Counted from the stretch's first letter, positions 1 to 6,942 are shown. The stretch is DNA of 11,215 nucleotides from Lachnospiraceae bacterium UBA3814 (GCA_002368575.1 DFEA01000087.1:31285-42499); one strand, 5' to 3'. Notes: a model not told the origin generated them from the sequence alone. Made by a program: numbers and translations.

Positions 1-10
1 TCTTTGTCCA

Positions 11-45
11 GTAAAATAAAACGCCTCCGAATGATCGAAAGCGTT
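11..45 (-). terminator. possible intrinsic terminator of the nitroreductase gene
   Basis: Read on the minus strand just after the nitroreductase stop codon, AACGC (45-41) can pair with GCGTT (24-20). An inner TCG/CGA pairing sits inside symmetrical 3-nt internal loops around a 4-nt loop. The stem is followed by a T-rich run (19-11). Position and T-run fit a factor-independent terminator, but the stem is short and interrupted, so it may be weak. Confidence 0.45.
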
Positions 46-52
46 AATGGTA

Positions 53-592
53 TCACTTATATGTGAGAAGGTCCTCTACGGTTTTCCTTTTGGGAACAGA
101 AGGCTCCTCAGCCGGATATCCTAAACAGATAAGATTGACTAATTCACGATCCTCGGGGATATTAAGAAGCTCGGAGAGACTTTCGTCAAAGATGCCCATG
201 ATAACGGTTCCGAGACCCAGCTCACAGGCTGCAAGACAGAAGGTCTGGGATGCGATACCCGCGTCAAACATCTGCCAGGTATCCTTACGGTTAGTGGTAA
301 AGGAGCCATCCTTTTCATATCCGCAGCGTCCCTTAATAACGGTAACGGCAATGATCACAGGAGCGGCTTCGAGAGTGCCGGCATTATATACAAAGCCTGT
401 GGTACATTCCTTTGCGATCCTTTCCCTTAAGGAGGGATCCTCAATGGCGATATAACGGACTACCTGCGTATTCTTCCAGGAGGGAGAGTAAGAGGCGGCC
501 TCGACTATCTTTTCAAGCGTCTCATGTGAAACAGGCTCTTTAGTGAATTTCCGGATACTGCGTCTTTGTCTGATACAATCAATTGTCTGCAT
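53..592 (-). CDS. nitroreductase family protein (FMN-dependent oxidoreductase)
   Basis: This 179-aa protein is of normal length for a compact nitroreductase. The N-terminus carries the family's FMN-phosphate binding signature (RQRRSIRKF, residues 8-16). A Ser-Pro-Ser-Trp-Lys-Asn-Thr-Gln stretch follows near residue 36, where the family usually has a SPS..N.QP-type motif. The C-terminal half has the usual GLGT.I.G segment and a late GYP motif. Such enzymes use NAD(P)H to reduce nitro groups, quinones or other electrophiles through bound FMN, usually as cytoplasmic dimers. The true substrate cannot be read from sequence. The start at 592 is preceded by a purine-rich AAAGGCGGG about 5 nt upstream. 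The gene is monocistronic in view and diverges from the folate operon, so nothing nearby points to a pathway. Confidence 0.9.
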   Translation of the reverse strand: MQTIDCIRQRRSIRKFTKEPVSHETLEKIVEAASYSPSWKNTQVVRYIAIEDPSLRERIAKECTTGFVYNAGTLEAAPVIIAVTVIKGRCGYEKDGSFTTNRKDTWQMFDAGIASQTFCLAACELGLGTVIMGIFDESLSELLNIPEDRELVNLICLGYPAEEPSVPKRKTVEDLLTYK

Positions 593-611
593 TGCTGCCC
601 GCCTTTCTTAA

Positions 612-720
612 AATATTCTGCCTTCGCGGTCTGATCGCCCTTTACGGCAAACCGCTTTCGGCGTTCGCAAGCCGGGCGCTTCCCGTTCTCAAAGCCCTGC
701 CTGCAAAACGCTCCGGCTGT
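612..720. other. GC-rich stretch with short inverted repeats upstream of the nitroreductase gene
   Basis: This part of the 275-bp divergent intergenic region is clearly more GC-rich than its AT-rich surroundings and holds several short inverted repeats. Examples are GCGGT (626-630) with ACCGC (651-655), or alternatively CGGC (645-648) with GCCG (671-674) enclosing CCG (652-654) and CGG (659-661). Open frames cross it, but none has a convincing ribosome binding site or protein family. If the promoter at 728-756 is real, the stretch is the nitroreductase mRNA leader. Confidence 0.3.
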
Positions 721-727
721 CCTTCAC

Positions 728-756
728 AGTATATACTACAAAGATGCGGCAGGCAA
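728..756 (-). promoter_or_regulatory. putative sigma-A promoter for the nitroreductase gene
   Basis: On the minus strand, TTGCCT (756-751) and TATACT (733-728) are separated by 17 nt. They match the TTGACA and TATAAT consensus at 4/6 and 5/6. Transcription would start near 721, giving a leader of about 130 nt before the ATG at 592. The -10 lies in the perfect palindrome AGTATATACT (728-737), so it also reads as a -10 on the plus strand, but there no -35 is present at the right distance. Confidence 0.45.
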
Positions 757-778
757 GTGCCGAATTGGTTTTTATGCT

Positions 779-806
779 TGTAAAGGGTGAAAAAAGGGTT
801 TATCCT
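779..806 (+). promoter_or_regulatory. weak candidate promoter for the folate operon
   Basis: TTGTAA (779-784) and TATCCT (801-806) are 16 nt apart, each matching the sigma-A consensus at about 4/6. This is the best pairing I found upstream of folC on the plus strand, but chance matches at this level are common. A TCACC-GAAG-GGTGA hairpin (831-844) lies between it and the folC start and would be in the leader. Confidence 0.22.
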
Positions 807-867
807 AAGTGAAAGGAAATGACAGCAAAGCTCACCGAAGGGTGAACTGATGCAAATGTGAGGAGAA

Positions 868-2220
868 ATGGAAGGCGCTTTACGGGAGCTTCTCAGAGAG
901 GCTGAACAAAAGGGAATAGTGCTCGGTCTTTCACGGATGAGGGAACTCATGAGAGAGCTTTCGGACCCGCAGGATGAGCTTTTGTTCATCCATGTTGCGG
1001 GAACCAACGGAAAGGGTTCTGTGTGCGAATACCTGTCAGAGATATTGAAAAGCGCGGGATACCGCACGGGACAGTACAGCTCTCCGGCTGTGGACGGGCG
1101 CCTGAACCAGTACAGGGTAAACGGAGAGCCGATACCTTCAAGGGAGCATGAACGACTGCTTTCAAGGGTGCTTAAGGCAGCGGAATCTCTTTTAAAAAGC
1201 GGAAGGGAAGAGCCCACGCTTTTTGAGCTTGAAACTGCGCTGGCATTTTTGTACTTTAAGGAGCAGAACTGTGATATCGTGGTCCTTGAGACCGGAATGG
1301 GCGGAAGGGACGATGCCACAAATATAATAAATACAAAGGCGCTGTGCGTGCTGACCGGGATATCCGAGGATCATCTGGGCATGATCGGAGACGATATTAC
1401 GGAAATAACCAGGACAAAATGCGGGATCATTAAAAAAGGCGTTCCCGTGGTATGCGCGGAAAACGGCAGGGAGATAAATGCCGTGATCGCAGAGGAATGC
1501 GCAAAAAAAGGAGCTCCTTACATACAGGTCGGAAGATGCAGCGCATATGACGTTTTCTACGGCCTTTACGGTCAGGAGTTTTCCTATAAGGGCAGAAAGG
1601 GCTTAAGGCTTTGCATGGGCGGAGACCACCAGATCGAAAATGCCGCCATAGCCATAGAGGCCTGTGACTGTCTTTCGGAAAAAGGCTTCCATATAAGCGA
1701 AGATAATATCAGGGAAGGGCTTAAGGCGTCAGTCTGCCCCTTCCGTATGGAAAGGATATCAGAAGCCCCCGAGTTCATCCTGGACGGAGCGCATAATCCT
1801 GCCGCGGCTTTAAGCCTTGCGGCGTCTCTTAAAAGAAATGCGAAGGGGCGTGCTCTTATCTTTATAATGGGTATGTTTAAGGACAAGGATTATAAGGAGG
1901 TGTGCAGGATCGTTGCGCCTCTTCCCCGGGCAGTGATCACGGTGGAGAAAAAGGATAATCCCCGGGCCTTAAGCAGGAACCTCCTTAAGGAGGCCCTCAT
2001 TGAGGAGGGAGCGGGAAATGTCTATGCGGCAGGCAGCATAAGAGAGGCGGCAGAGGATGCGCTTGCACTTGCAGGGAGCTTTAATGACAGCGGTAAAAGG
2101 CCTTTGATCGTCGCCTTCGGGTCCTTCTCATATCTGTCGGAGTTAAAAGAAGAGGTCATGCTGATAAAGAACAATGACCTTAGTAAACCGGGGCTTTCAC
2201 CCGGCCGCACGGTTTCATAA
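868..2220 (+). CDS. folC: bifunctional folylpolyglutamate synthase / dihydrofolate synthase
   Basis: FolC joins L-glutamate to dihydropteroate and then extends the glutamate tail of folates, using ATP through an acyl-phosphate intermediate in the cytoplasm. The 450-aa product has the expected Mur-ligase-like order: P-loop GTNGKGS at residues 45-51, the ETGMGGRDDATN segment, GISEDHLGMIGD, the GDHQIENAAIAIEA segment, and DGAHNP (306-311) opening the C-terminal glutamate ligase domain. Length is slightly above the usual 420-440 aa. The ATG at 868 is the only start that keeps the usual N-terminal helix. Its AGGAG (861-865) lies only 2 nt away, which is unusually tight, and an in-frame TGA at 859 rules out upstream starts. 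It is the first gene of a tight folC-folP-folBK operon, 27 bp from folP. Confidence 0.95.
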   Translation: MEGALRELLREAEQKGIVLGLSRMRELMRELSDPQDELLFIHVAGTNGKGSVCEYLSEILKSAGYRTGQYSSPAVDGRLNQYRVNGEPIPSREHERLLSRVLKAAESLLKSGREEPTLFELETALAFLYFKEQNCDIVVLETGMGGRDDATNIINTKALCVLTGISEDHLGMIGDDITEITRTKCGIIKKGVPVVCAENGREINAVIAEECAKKGAPYIQVGRCSAYDVFYGLYGQEFSYKGRKGLRLCMGGDHQIENAAIAIEACDCLSEKGFHISEDNIREGLKASVCPFRMERISEAPEFILDGAHNPAAALSLAASLKRNAKGRALIFIMGMFKDKDYKEVCRIVAPLPRAVITVEKKDNPRALSRNLLKEALIEEGAGNVYAAGSIREAAEDALALAGSFNDSGKRPLIVAFGSFSYLSELKEEVMLIKNNDLSKPGLSPGRTVS

Positions 2221-2247
2221 ACATAAGCGCAGAGGGAGCGGATCAAA

Positions 2248-3096
2248 GTGAATACTGCAGAATGGCTGCATGAAGGCCATACCAGGATAATGGGGATACT
2301 GAACGTCACTCCTGATTCATTTTCGGACGGGGGGAGCTACACCACCCCGGAGGCCGTAAGAAAAAGGGTCGCCGAAATGATCGGGGAAGGAGCGGACATC
2401 ATAGATGTGGGAGGAGAATCCACCAGGCCGGGCTTTAAGAGCGTGGATGTGAACGAGGAGCTTAAAAGAGTAATTCCTGCCGTTAAGCTGATAAAAGAGG
2501 AATTCGATATCCCGGTATCGGTGGACACCACCAAAACGGCAGTGGCCGAGGAGGCTCTGTCTGCCGGAGCCTTTATGATAAATGATGTTTCAGGTCTTTT
2601 TATGGCAAGGAGCATGACAGAGCTGATCGCTTCAAAGGAAGCGTTCTGCTGCCTTGTACATAACAGGAAGGAGGTACTCAGGGTCACGGACACCATTGAG
2701 TATCTTGAGAGTGTGTGCTCAGAGCTTGAGAGCATTGCGGCAGCCGCGGAGAAAGCGGGGATCAGGCATGAGAGCATCATACTGGATCCCGGAATCGGGT
2801 TTGCAAAGACACACGAACAGAATATGATGATATTATCGAATCTGGAGCATTTCAGAAAGCTGGGCTATCCTCTCTTGTTAGGGGCCTCCAGAAAAAGTGT
2901 CATCGGAAATATCCTGGGACTTCCGCCTTCGGAGCGTACGGAAGGGACCATTGCCCTGAGTGTCCTGGCCGCGGGTGCCGGCTTTGGCTTTGTGAGAGTG
3001 CATGATATAAAGGAAAACAAAAGGGCAGTCCTTATGACAGAGAGTCTTAAGAGCTTCAGAAGGGAAAGGAGAGGTGCATGGACTATATCACGATAA
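2248..3096 (+). CDS. folP: dihydropteroate synthase
   Basis: FolP condenses 6-hydroxymethyl-7,8-dihydropterin pyrophosphate with p-aminobenzoate to give dihydropteroate, and is the target of sulfonamides. The 282-aa TIM-barrel protein carries both family signatures: ILNVTPDSFSDGG (residues 17-29), with the Asn that binds the pyrophosphate-coordinating metal, and the DIIDVGGESTRPG loop. SVDTTK, INDVSG, LDPGIGFAKT and the GASRKS motif near the C-terminus follow in order, and RVHD closes the barrel. Translation starts at GTG 2248, with GGGAG at 2234-2238 spaced 9 nt away. The start is supported because the EWL..GHTRIMGILNVTPDSF stretch is a typical FolP N-terminus. Its 3' end overlaps folB/folK by 19 bp, implying translational coupling. 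Confidence 0.96.
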   Translation: MNTAEWLHEGHTRIMGILNVTPDSFSDGGSYTTPEAVRKRVAEMIGEGADIIDVGGESTRPGFKSVDVNEELKRVIPAVKLIKEEFDIPVSVDTTKTAVAEEALSAGAFMINDVSGLFMARSMTELIASKEAFCCLVHNRKEVLRVTDTIEYLESVCSELESIAAAAEKAGIRHESIILDPGIGFAKTHEQNMMILSNLEHFRKLGYPLLLGASRKSVIGNILGLPPSERTEGTIALSVLAAGAGFGFVRVHDIKENKRAVLMTESLKSFRRERRGAWTISR

Positions 3097-3908
3097 GCAA
3101 TCTGGAGGTTTTCGGCTATCATGGGGTATATGAGGAGGAAAAGAAGCTCGGACAGAAATTCCTTGTATCCGCACGGCTGGGACTTGATCTCAAATTTGCC
3201 GGGGAGGATGATGATATCAGCGAATCCGTTCACTACGGAAAGGTCTGCCGCCTTATCCATGACCACATGAAGGAGCATACCTATCACCTTATAGAAGCCG
3301 CTGCGGAAAACCTGGCTGAGGAGATACTCCTGACCTACGGAAGGGTACGCAATGTGAGCATAGAGGTCAAAAAACCCTGGGCGCCGATAGGGATCCCTCT
3401 TGAGGCCGTTTCAGTCACTATAGAAAGGTCCTGGCATGACGTATACATTTCTCTGGGCTCAAACCTCGGGGACAGGGAGGAGCACATAAATGCCGCTCTT
3501 TGGGCAATGGAACAGAACAGGGCGGTACAGGTAAAGGTGGTTTCGGAATATGTGGAGTCAGACCCTTACGGGGGGGTGGAGCAGGATACCTTTGTAAACG
3601 CGGCAGCTAAGATAAGGACCCTGCTTTCACCGGAGGAGCTTCTCATGTTCCTGCATGAAACAGAGGATAATGAGGACAGGCAGAGGACCGTCAGATGGGG
3701 GCCAAGGACGCTTGACCTTGATATCCTTATGTATGACGATCTTATCCTTGATACCGAGCAGCTTACGATCCCCCATGAGGATATGCATAACAGGGATTTT
3801 GTGCTTGCTCCGCTTGCCGAAATAGCTCCGAGGTTAAGGCATCCTGTCCTGAATAAAACCGTCAGCGAGCTTCTTGCGGGGCTTGAGAAAACTTATATAA
3901 GGAAATGA
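3078..3908 (+). CDS. folBK: bifunctional dihydroneopterin aldolase / HPPK (FolB-FolK fusion)
   Basis: Two consecutive pterin enzymes lie in one 276-aa chain. Residues 1-119 are dihydroneopterin aldolase: the GYHG segment, Glu21, HYG with Tyr53, LIEAAAE with Glu73 and Lys98/99 match the pterin-binding and catalytic positions known in FolB. Residues 122-276 are 6-hydroxymethyl-dihydropterin pyrophosphokinase, beginning SLGSNLGDR and carrying RWGPRTLDLDILMYDD with the Mg-binding aspartates at 213 and 215, then the PHEDMHNRDFVLAPL segment. There is essentially no linker. The fusion channels dihydroneopterin to its pyrophosphate, the substrate of the upstream FolP. The ATG overlaps the end of folP by 19 bp, and AGGAGAGG (3067-3074) is the ribosome binding site. 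FolB-FolK fusions are known in clostridia. The gene symbol is a composite label. Confidence 0.95.
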   Translation: MDYITISNLEVFGYHGVYEEEKKLGQKFLVSARLGLDLKFAGEDDDISESVHYGKVCRLIHDHMKEHTYHLIEAAAENLAEEILLTYGRVRNVSIEVKKPWAPIGIPLEAVSVTIERSWHDVYISLGSNLGDREEHINAALWAMEQNRAVQVKVVSEYVESDPYGGVEQDTFVNAAAKIRTLLSPEELLMFLHETEDNEDRQRTVRWGPRTLDLDILMYDDLILDTEQLTIPHEDMHNRDFVLAPLAEIAPRLRHPVLNKTVSELLAGLEKTYIRK

Positions 3909-3921
3909 TCCGGTCAGCAGG

Positions 3922-4207
3922 CAATGTCATTAACTTAAGCCACTATATGCTATGAACGACTCCGCGAAGGTTGCCGATTCTGTGTCGAGACGACGCTTCC
4001 CTCCGAAGAGCTAGAATGTTGCGGCGGCGCAGAGCGCCTTAACCCGCAACTGATCCACGAATTCCTAAGACGCTCAGGAAGAGCCTTCGCGCCTAAGAAA
4101 TTCGGGACGGATCTCTTCTTCGGTCAAAGCGCGTCTGAGCGTCTCGACACAGAATGGAACCTTCTCTGAGTCGTAGTCAGAGTTGTGAGCTTAAGTTAAT
4201 GACATTG
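3922..4207. mobile_element. 286-bp palindromic element with 19-bp perfect terminal inverted repeats (MITE-like, or structured RNA)
   Basis: The ends are CAATGTCATTAACTTAAGC (3922-3940) and its exact reverse complement (4189-4207). Further inverted pairs nest inside in the right order: 3957-3962/4168-4173, 3966-3972/4158-4164, a perfect 16-mer 3977-3992/4140-4155, 3994-3998/4127-4131 and 4003-4008/4118-4123. The centre holds two hairpins, 4018-4024/4044-4050 (inner GGCGC/GCGCC) and 4052-4063 pairing with 4099-4113. No convincing ORF lies inside and I see no clear target-site duplication. The element starts 13 bp after the folBK stop and ends 10 bp before the stop of the convergent gene, so it nearly fills that gap. 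AT-rich terminal repeats without coding capacity suggest a MITE moved by a transposase elsewhere; a long folded RNA or a two-way terminator is the alternative. Confidence 0.6.
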
Positions 4208-4217
4208 GTTCAGGACG

Positions 4218-5243
4218 CTACGGAATAAACTGTTCCATGAGTGAGCCTGCGGCGTTTGCGACCCTGTAGAGCTTTCCGGGATCGAGGTAATCCTGAAAAT
4301 AGGTATAATAAGAGGTGGTATTGATATTGGTATAATTACCGGCTGCGATCATCTCCTTACCCGTTCCGTCGGTGCGCATCCTTATAAGCATCGGATCGGT
4401 CGTTGAATTTTTCTGGTAATAGACAAGATCTCCGATAACATTGAAGGCATCGACCCTGTCGTCCGTGATGCGTTCGATGGTGTTTGAGCTCAGGCTGTAT
4501 CTGTACAGGGCGTAATCATTATCAACGCTCATATAGTAAATATAGTCGCCGGAATAGGTTGGATTATGGACCCTCTCCCTGATAAAGAGCCGCGGAGTGC
4601 CGGTGGCCGTGTCAAGCACGGACAGATAGTGATTGTTATCATAATCAGGAAAATAGATCATCCCGTTTATGACGCAGGAGGGGTCGATAAAGGAGTCTGA
4701 TATCAGAAGCTTGTTCTTTCCGTCTGTATCCACGCTGTGCAGGGTGGTGCCTGTCTCGCTGTCGCCATGCTGATAATAGATGGTATTCTCGATCAGGACA
4801 GCTATGCCTGCGACCGCCCTTTCAAGGCCGTTTACCGGGCGGCTTCCGGTCTTCTTCCTGCGGTATATGCCGTGCATGTTTCCGGCCAGCCCGAATACGG
4901 TGGAGTTGTCAGAGCTCTGCTGGTTAAAATAAAGGTACTTTCCGGCGCTGTTTAAGGAGGAGGCGGGTACATCCATAAAAAGAGAGGCCTGAGTACCGTC
5001 AAGGTTCATGCTGTAGATATAATTGTTGTCGTAGGGATTTACAAAGTATATCTTATCCCCGTCCTCTACAAAGAGACCGTTGTTGTGGAGGTTCCCGGAG
5101 GTGTTTCCGACAGTACCGGGCGGGTTTTGGGGGATCCTTTTGCTTAAATAGCTGATAAGGACACCTGCGGTCAGCACAAGCACCGTCCCTGCGAGAACGA
5201 GTATCATTATAAGCTTTGAATTTTGTCTGGCTTTTCCGTTCAT
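4218..5243 (-). CDS. membrane-anchored beta-propeller protein (DUF5050-like)
   Basis: This 341-aa protein begins with a short basic stretch and one hydrophobic segment (about residues 11-33), which fits an uncleaved signal anchor exporting the rest to the outside. The exported part has repeated strands of the type G-D-x-I-Y-F/Y-x-N/M-...-L-Y-R/S-x-x-x-D-G-T, for example near DGDKIYFVNPYDNNYIYSMNLDG, ENTIYYQHGD, NGMIYFPDYDN, GDYIYYMSVD and GDLVYYQKN. This is the pattern of DUF5050/TolB-like propellers common in clostridial surface proteins. No catalytic residues are recognisable, so the role is unknown; ligand binding or sensing at the cell surface is only a guess. GGAGG (5254-5250) precedes the ATG. 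The gene stands alone, convergent to the folate operon and divergent from the polyphosphate operon. Confidence 0.8.
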   Translation of the reverse strand: MNGKARQNSKLIMILVLAGTVLVLTAGVLISYLSKRIPQNPPGTVGNTSGNLHNNGLFVEDGDKIYFVNPYDNNYIYSMNLDGTQASLFMDVPASSLNSAGKYLYFNQQSSDNSTVFGLAGNMHGIYRRKKTGSRPVNGLERAVAGIAVLIENTIYYQHGDSETGTTLHSVDTDGKNKLLISDSFIDPSCVINGMIYFPDYDNNHYLSVLDTATGTPRLFIRERVHNPTYSGDYIYYMSVDNDYALYRYSLSSNTIERITDDRVDAFNVIGDLVYYQKNSTTDPMLIRMRTDGTGKEMIAAGNYTNINTTSYYTYFQDYLDPGKLYRVANAAGSLMEQFIP

Positions 5244-5273
5244 GGAACACCTCCGGCAGATATGTTTGATGCA

Positions 5274-5302
5274 AGTATATCATAAGTCGGACGCACAGAA
5301 CA
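5274..5302 (-). promoter_or_regulatory. putative extended -10 promoter for the propeller gene
   Basis: On the minus strand the sequence TGATATACT (5282-5274) is an extended -10 element (TG, one base, TATACT). A poor -35 match, TGTTCT (5302-5297), lies 17 nt upstream. A start site near 5267 would give a short leader of about 24 nt containing the GGAGG ribosome binding site. The extended -10 is the main support. Confidence 0.45.
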
Positions 5303-5330
5303 GTCCGTATGGGGGAAGGCCGGGGCCGCC

Positions 5331-5361
5331 AAAGGACAAAGCGCAGAACGCCTTGTCCTTT
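5331..5361. promoter_or_regulatory. palindromic hairpin in the divergent promoter region ahead of ppx
   Basis: AAAGGACAA (5331-5339) is the exact inverse of TTGTCCTTT (5353-5361). One mismatched pair then leads to an inner GCG/CGC stem around a 5-nt loop. The right arm overlaps TTGACA (5360-5365), a perfect -35 hexamer, although no good -10 stands 16-18 nt beyond it. The site lies 36 bp before the ppx ATG. It could be an operator for a dimeric regulator or a leader hairpin; the sequence does not decide between them. Confidence 0.4.
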
Positions 5362-5397
5362 GACATAATAATTCAGAATAAAGTGTGAGGTTAAAAC

Positions 5398-6942
5398 ATG
5401 GCTAAGCTTTTTGCTGCGATCGATGTCGGCTCCTATGAGGTCGGCATGAAGATAGTTGAGCTTTCACGAAAAAACGGGATAAAACAGATCGATTATGTCC
5501 GCCACAGGATAGAGCTGGGAACAGACACCTATAAGACCGGAAAGATCAGTCAGGACAGGGTGGATGAGCTCTGTGAGACGTTACTTAAGTTCAGGGAGAT
5601 AATGGACGGCTACAGGGTCGAGGGCTACCGTGCCTGCGGCACCTCTGCCATCCGTGAGACCGAGAACACTAATATAATCATTGAGCAGATCAAGCTAAGG
5701 ACAGGTCTCAGGGTCGAGGTGTTAAGCAATTCAGAGCAGAGGTTTCTGCATTACAAGGCTATAGCGTCACAGACCGAGACCTATGAGGAGATAATGAACA
5801 GGGGCACCCTTGTCCTTGATGTGGGAGGAGGCAGCATACAGCTGTCCCTCTTTGAAAACAGAGCACTGGTGACCACTCAGAATATAAGGCTGGGGATCCT
5901 CAGGATGAGGGATTCCATGGCTGATTTTGCCACCCGTTCCACCGTTTATGAGGAGCTGCTTATGGAGCTCATCGATAACCAGCTCGATTCCTTCAAAAGG
6001 CTCTATATGGATGACGGCTTGAAAAAGGTGGAGAGCATAGTCATAATAGATGATTATATTTCCCACGTCATGAATATCTTCAAAAGCAACCGGATAGTCA
6101 CCAGAGATGAGCTTATGCAGATTGTAAACATCGCAAGGAGCAAGTCCGATGAGGATATTACAAGGATAGTCGGTCTTACAGAGGAGAGCGCTTCCCTTCT
6201 CATACCGTCGATAGTACTGCTTGAGCGTATCTTTGAGATGACGGGCGCAAGGTATCTGTGGGCTCCGGGCATAAGCCTTGCCGACGGGATCGCCTACGAA
6301 TACGCGCAGGCCCATAAATTCCTTGCTTCAAGTCATGATTTTGAAAACGATGCCATTGAATGCGCAAGGAAAATGGCTGTGAAATTCCATTCCAACATAA
6401 AGCGAAATGAGCTGGTGGAGAATATAGCCGAGGAGCTGTTTAACAGCACCAGAAGGCTTCACGGAATGGGGAAAAGGGAGCTTTTGCTTTTGAGGATCGC
6501 CGCTGTACTCAATGACTGCGGAAGATACATAAGCCTTGAGGGCGCTGCGGAGGCAGGCTACAGCATCATAATGGCCTCTGAGATACTGGGGCTTTCACAT
6601 GCGGAGCGTCAGATAATCGCCTGCATAGTCAGATATAATAAGGTGGACTTTGATTACTATGACGAGATGGCAAGGGAAATGCTGATAGACAAGGAGAACT
6701 ATCTTACCATCGCAAAGCTGTCCGCTCTTTTTCGGATGGCCGACGGCATATGCAGAAGCTACAGGACAAAGGTGCGCGCGATAAAGGCAGTGCTTAAGGA
6801 AAGACAGCTTCAGATCCTTGTGGATTCTGATGAGAACATAAGTCTTGAAAAAAGGTTTTTCAGGCGAAAGTCCGATTTCTTTACCGAGGTCTTCAGCATA
6901 GAGGTGGTTCTTAAATATAACAAAAAGCTTTCCACGATATAG
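5398..6942 (+). CDS. ppx: Ppx/GppA-family phosphatase with HD-like C-terminal domain
   Basis: The N-terminal ~300 residues form the ASKHA-fold Ppx/GppA domain: AAIDVGSYEVGMKI (about residues 5-18) and VLDVGGGSIQLSLFE (Asp141, Gly143-145) are its two phosphate-binding loops, and the catalytic-type glutamate is kept in the SNSEQRF stretch between them. Family members hydrolyse terminal phosphates of polyphosphate or the 5'-phosphate of pppGpp. The C-terminal ~200 residues resemble the HD domain usual in this family, but the HD pair itself reads Asn372-Asp373. The total of 514 aa fits the two-domain form. GAGG (5387-5390) is 7 nt from the ATG. The gene is 28 bp ahead of ppk1, so one operon probably encodes both making and breaking of polyphosphate. 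Exopolyphosphatase is the likelier role; pppGpp hydrolysis cannot be excluded. Confidence 0.88.
   Translation: MAKLFAAIDVGSYEVGMKIVELSRKNGIKQIDYVRHRIELGTDTYKTGKISQDRVDELCETLLKFREIMDGYRVEGYRACGTSAIRETENTNIIIEQIKLRTGLRVEVLSNSEQRFLHYKAIASQTETYEEIMNRGTLVLDVGGGSIQLSLFENRALVTTQNIRLGILRMRDSMADFATRSTVYEELLMELIDNQLDSFKRLYMDDGLKKVESIVIIDDYISHVMNIFKSNRIVTRDELMQIVNIARSKSDEDITRIVGLTEESASLLIPSIVLLERIFEMTGARYLWAPGISLADGIAYEYAQAHKFLASSHDFENDAIECARKMAVKFHSNIKRNELVENIAEELFNSTRRLHGMGKRELLLLRIAAVLNDCGRYISLEGAAEAGYSIIMASEILGLSHAERQIIACIVRYNKVDFDYYDEMAREMLIDKENYLTIAKLSALFRMADGICRSYRTKVRAIKAVLKERQLQILVDSDENISLEKRFFRRKSDFFTEVFSIEVVLKYNKKLSTI

Noticed and set aside
720..867. Tetrahydrofolate (folT/THF) riboswitch ahead of folC
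   Set aside because: The leader has a small TCACC-GAAG-GGTGA hairpin and a GATGCAAATG stretch that loosely recall the THF-I 3' side, but the conserved core and the long-range pairing of that class are not visible. An Rfam covariance search would settle it.
642..1319. Long minus-strand open frame overlapping folC
   Set aside because: It is antisense to a clear folC with intact motifs, has a Ser/Arg-rich product without family features, and lacks a good ribosome binding site.
3909..4217. Target-site duplication flanking the 286-bp element
   Set aside because: The flanks (ending CAGCAGG on the left, starting GTTCAGG on the right) share only TCAG at different offsets, which is expected by chance.
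5360..5388. Consensus -35 (TTGACA) as a complete ppx promoter
   Set aside because: At 16-18 nt spacing there is no acceptable -10 (the sequence is around GTGTGA), so the hexamer alone was not called as a promoter.
5767..6315. 182-codon minus-strand frame within the Ppx/GppA gene
   Set aside because: It lies wholly antisense to conserved Ppx/GppA sequence and has no recognisable motif.
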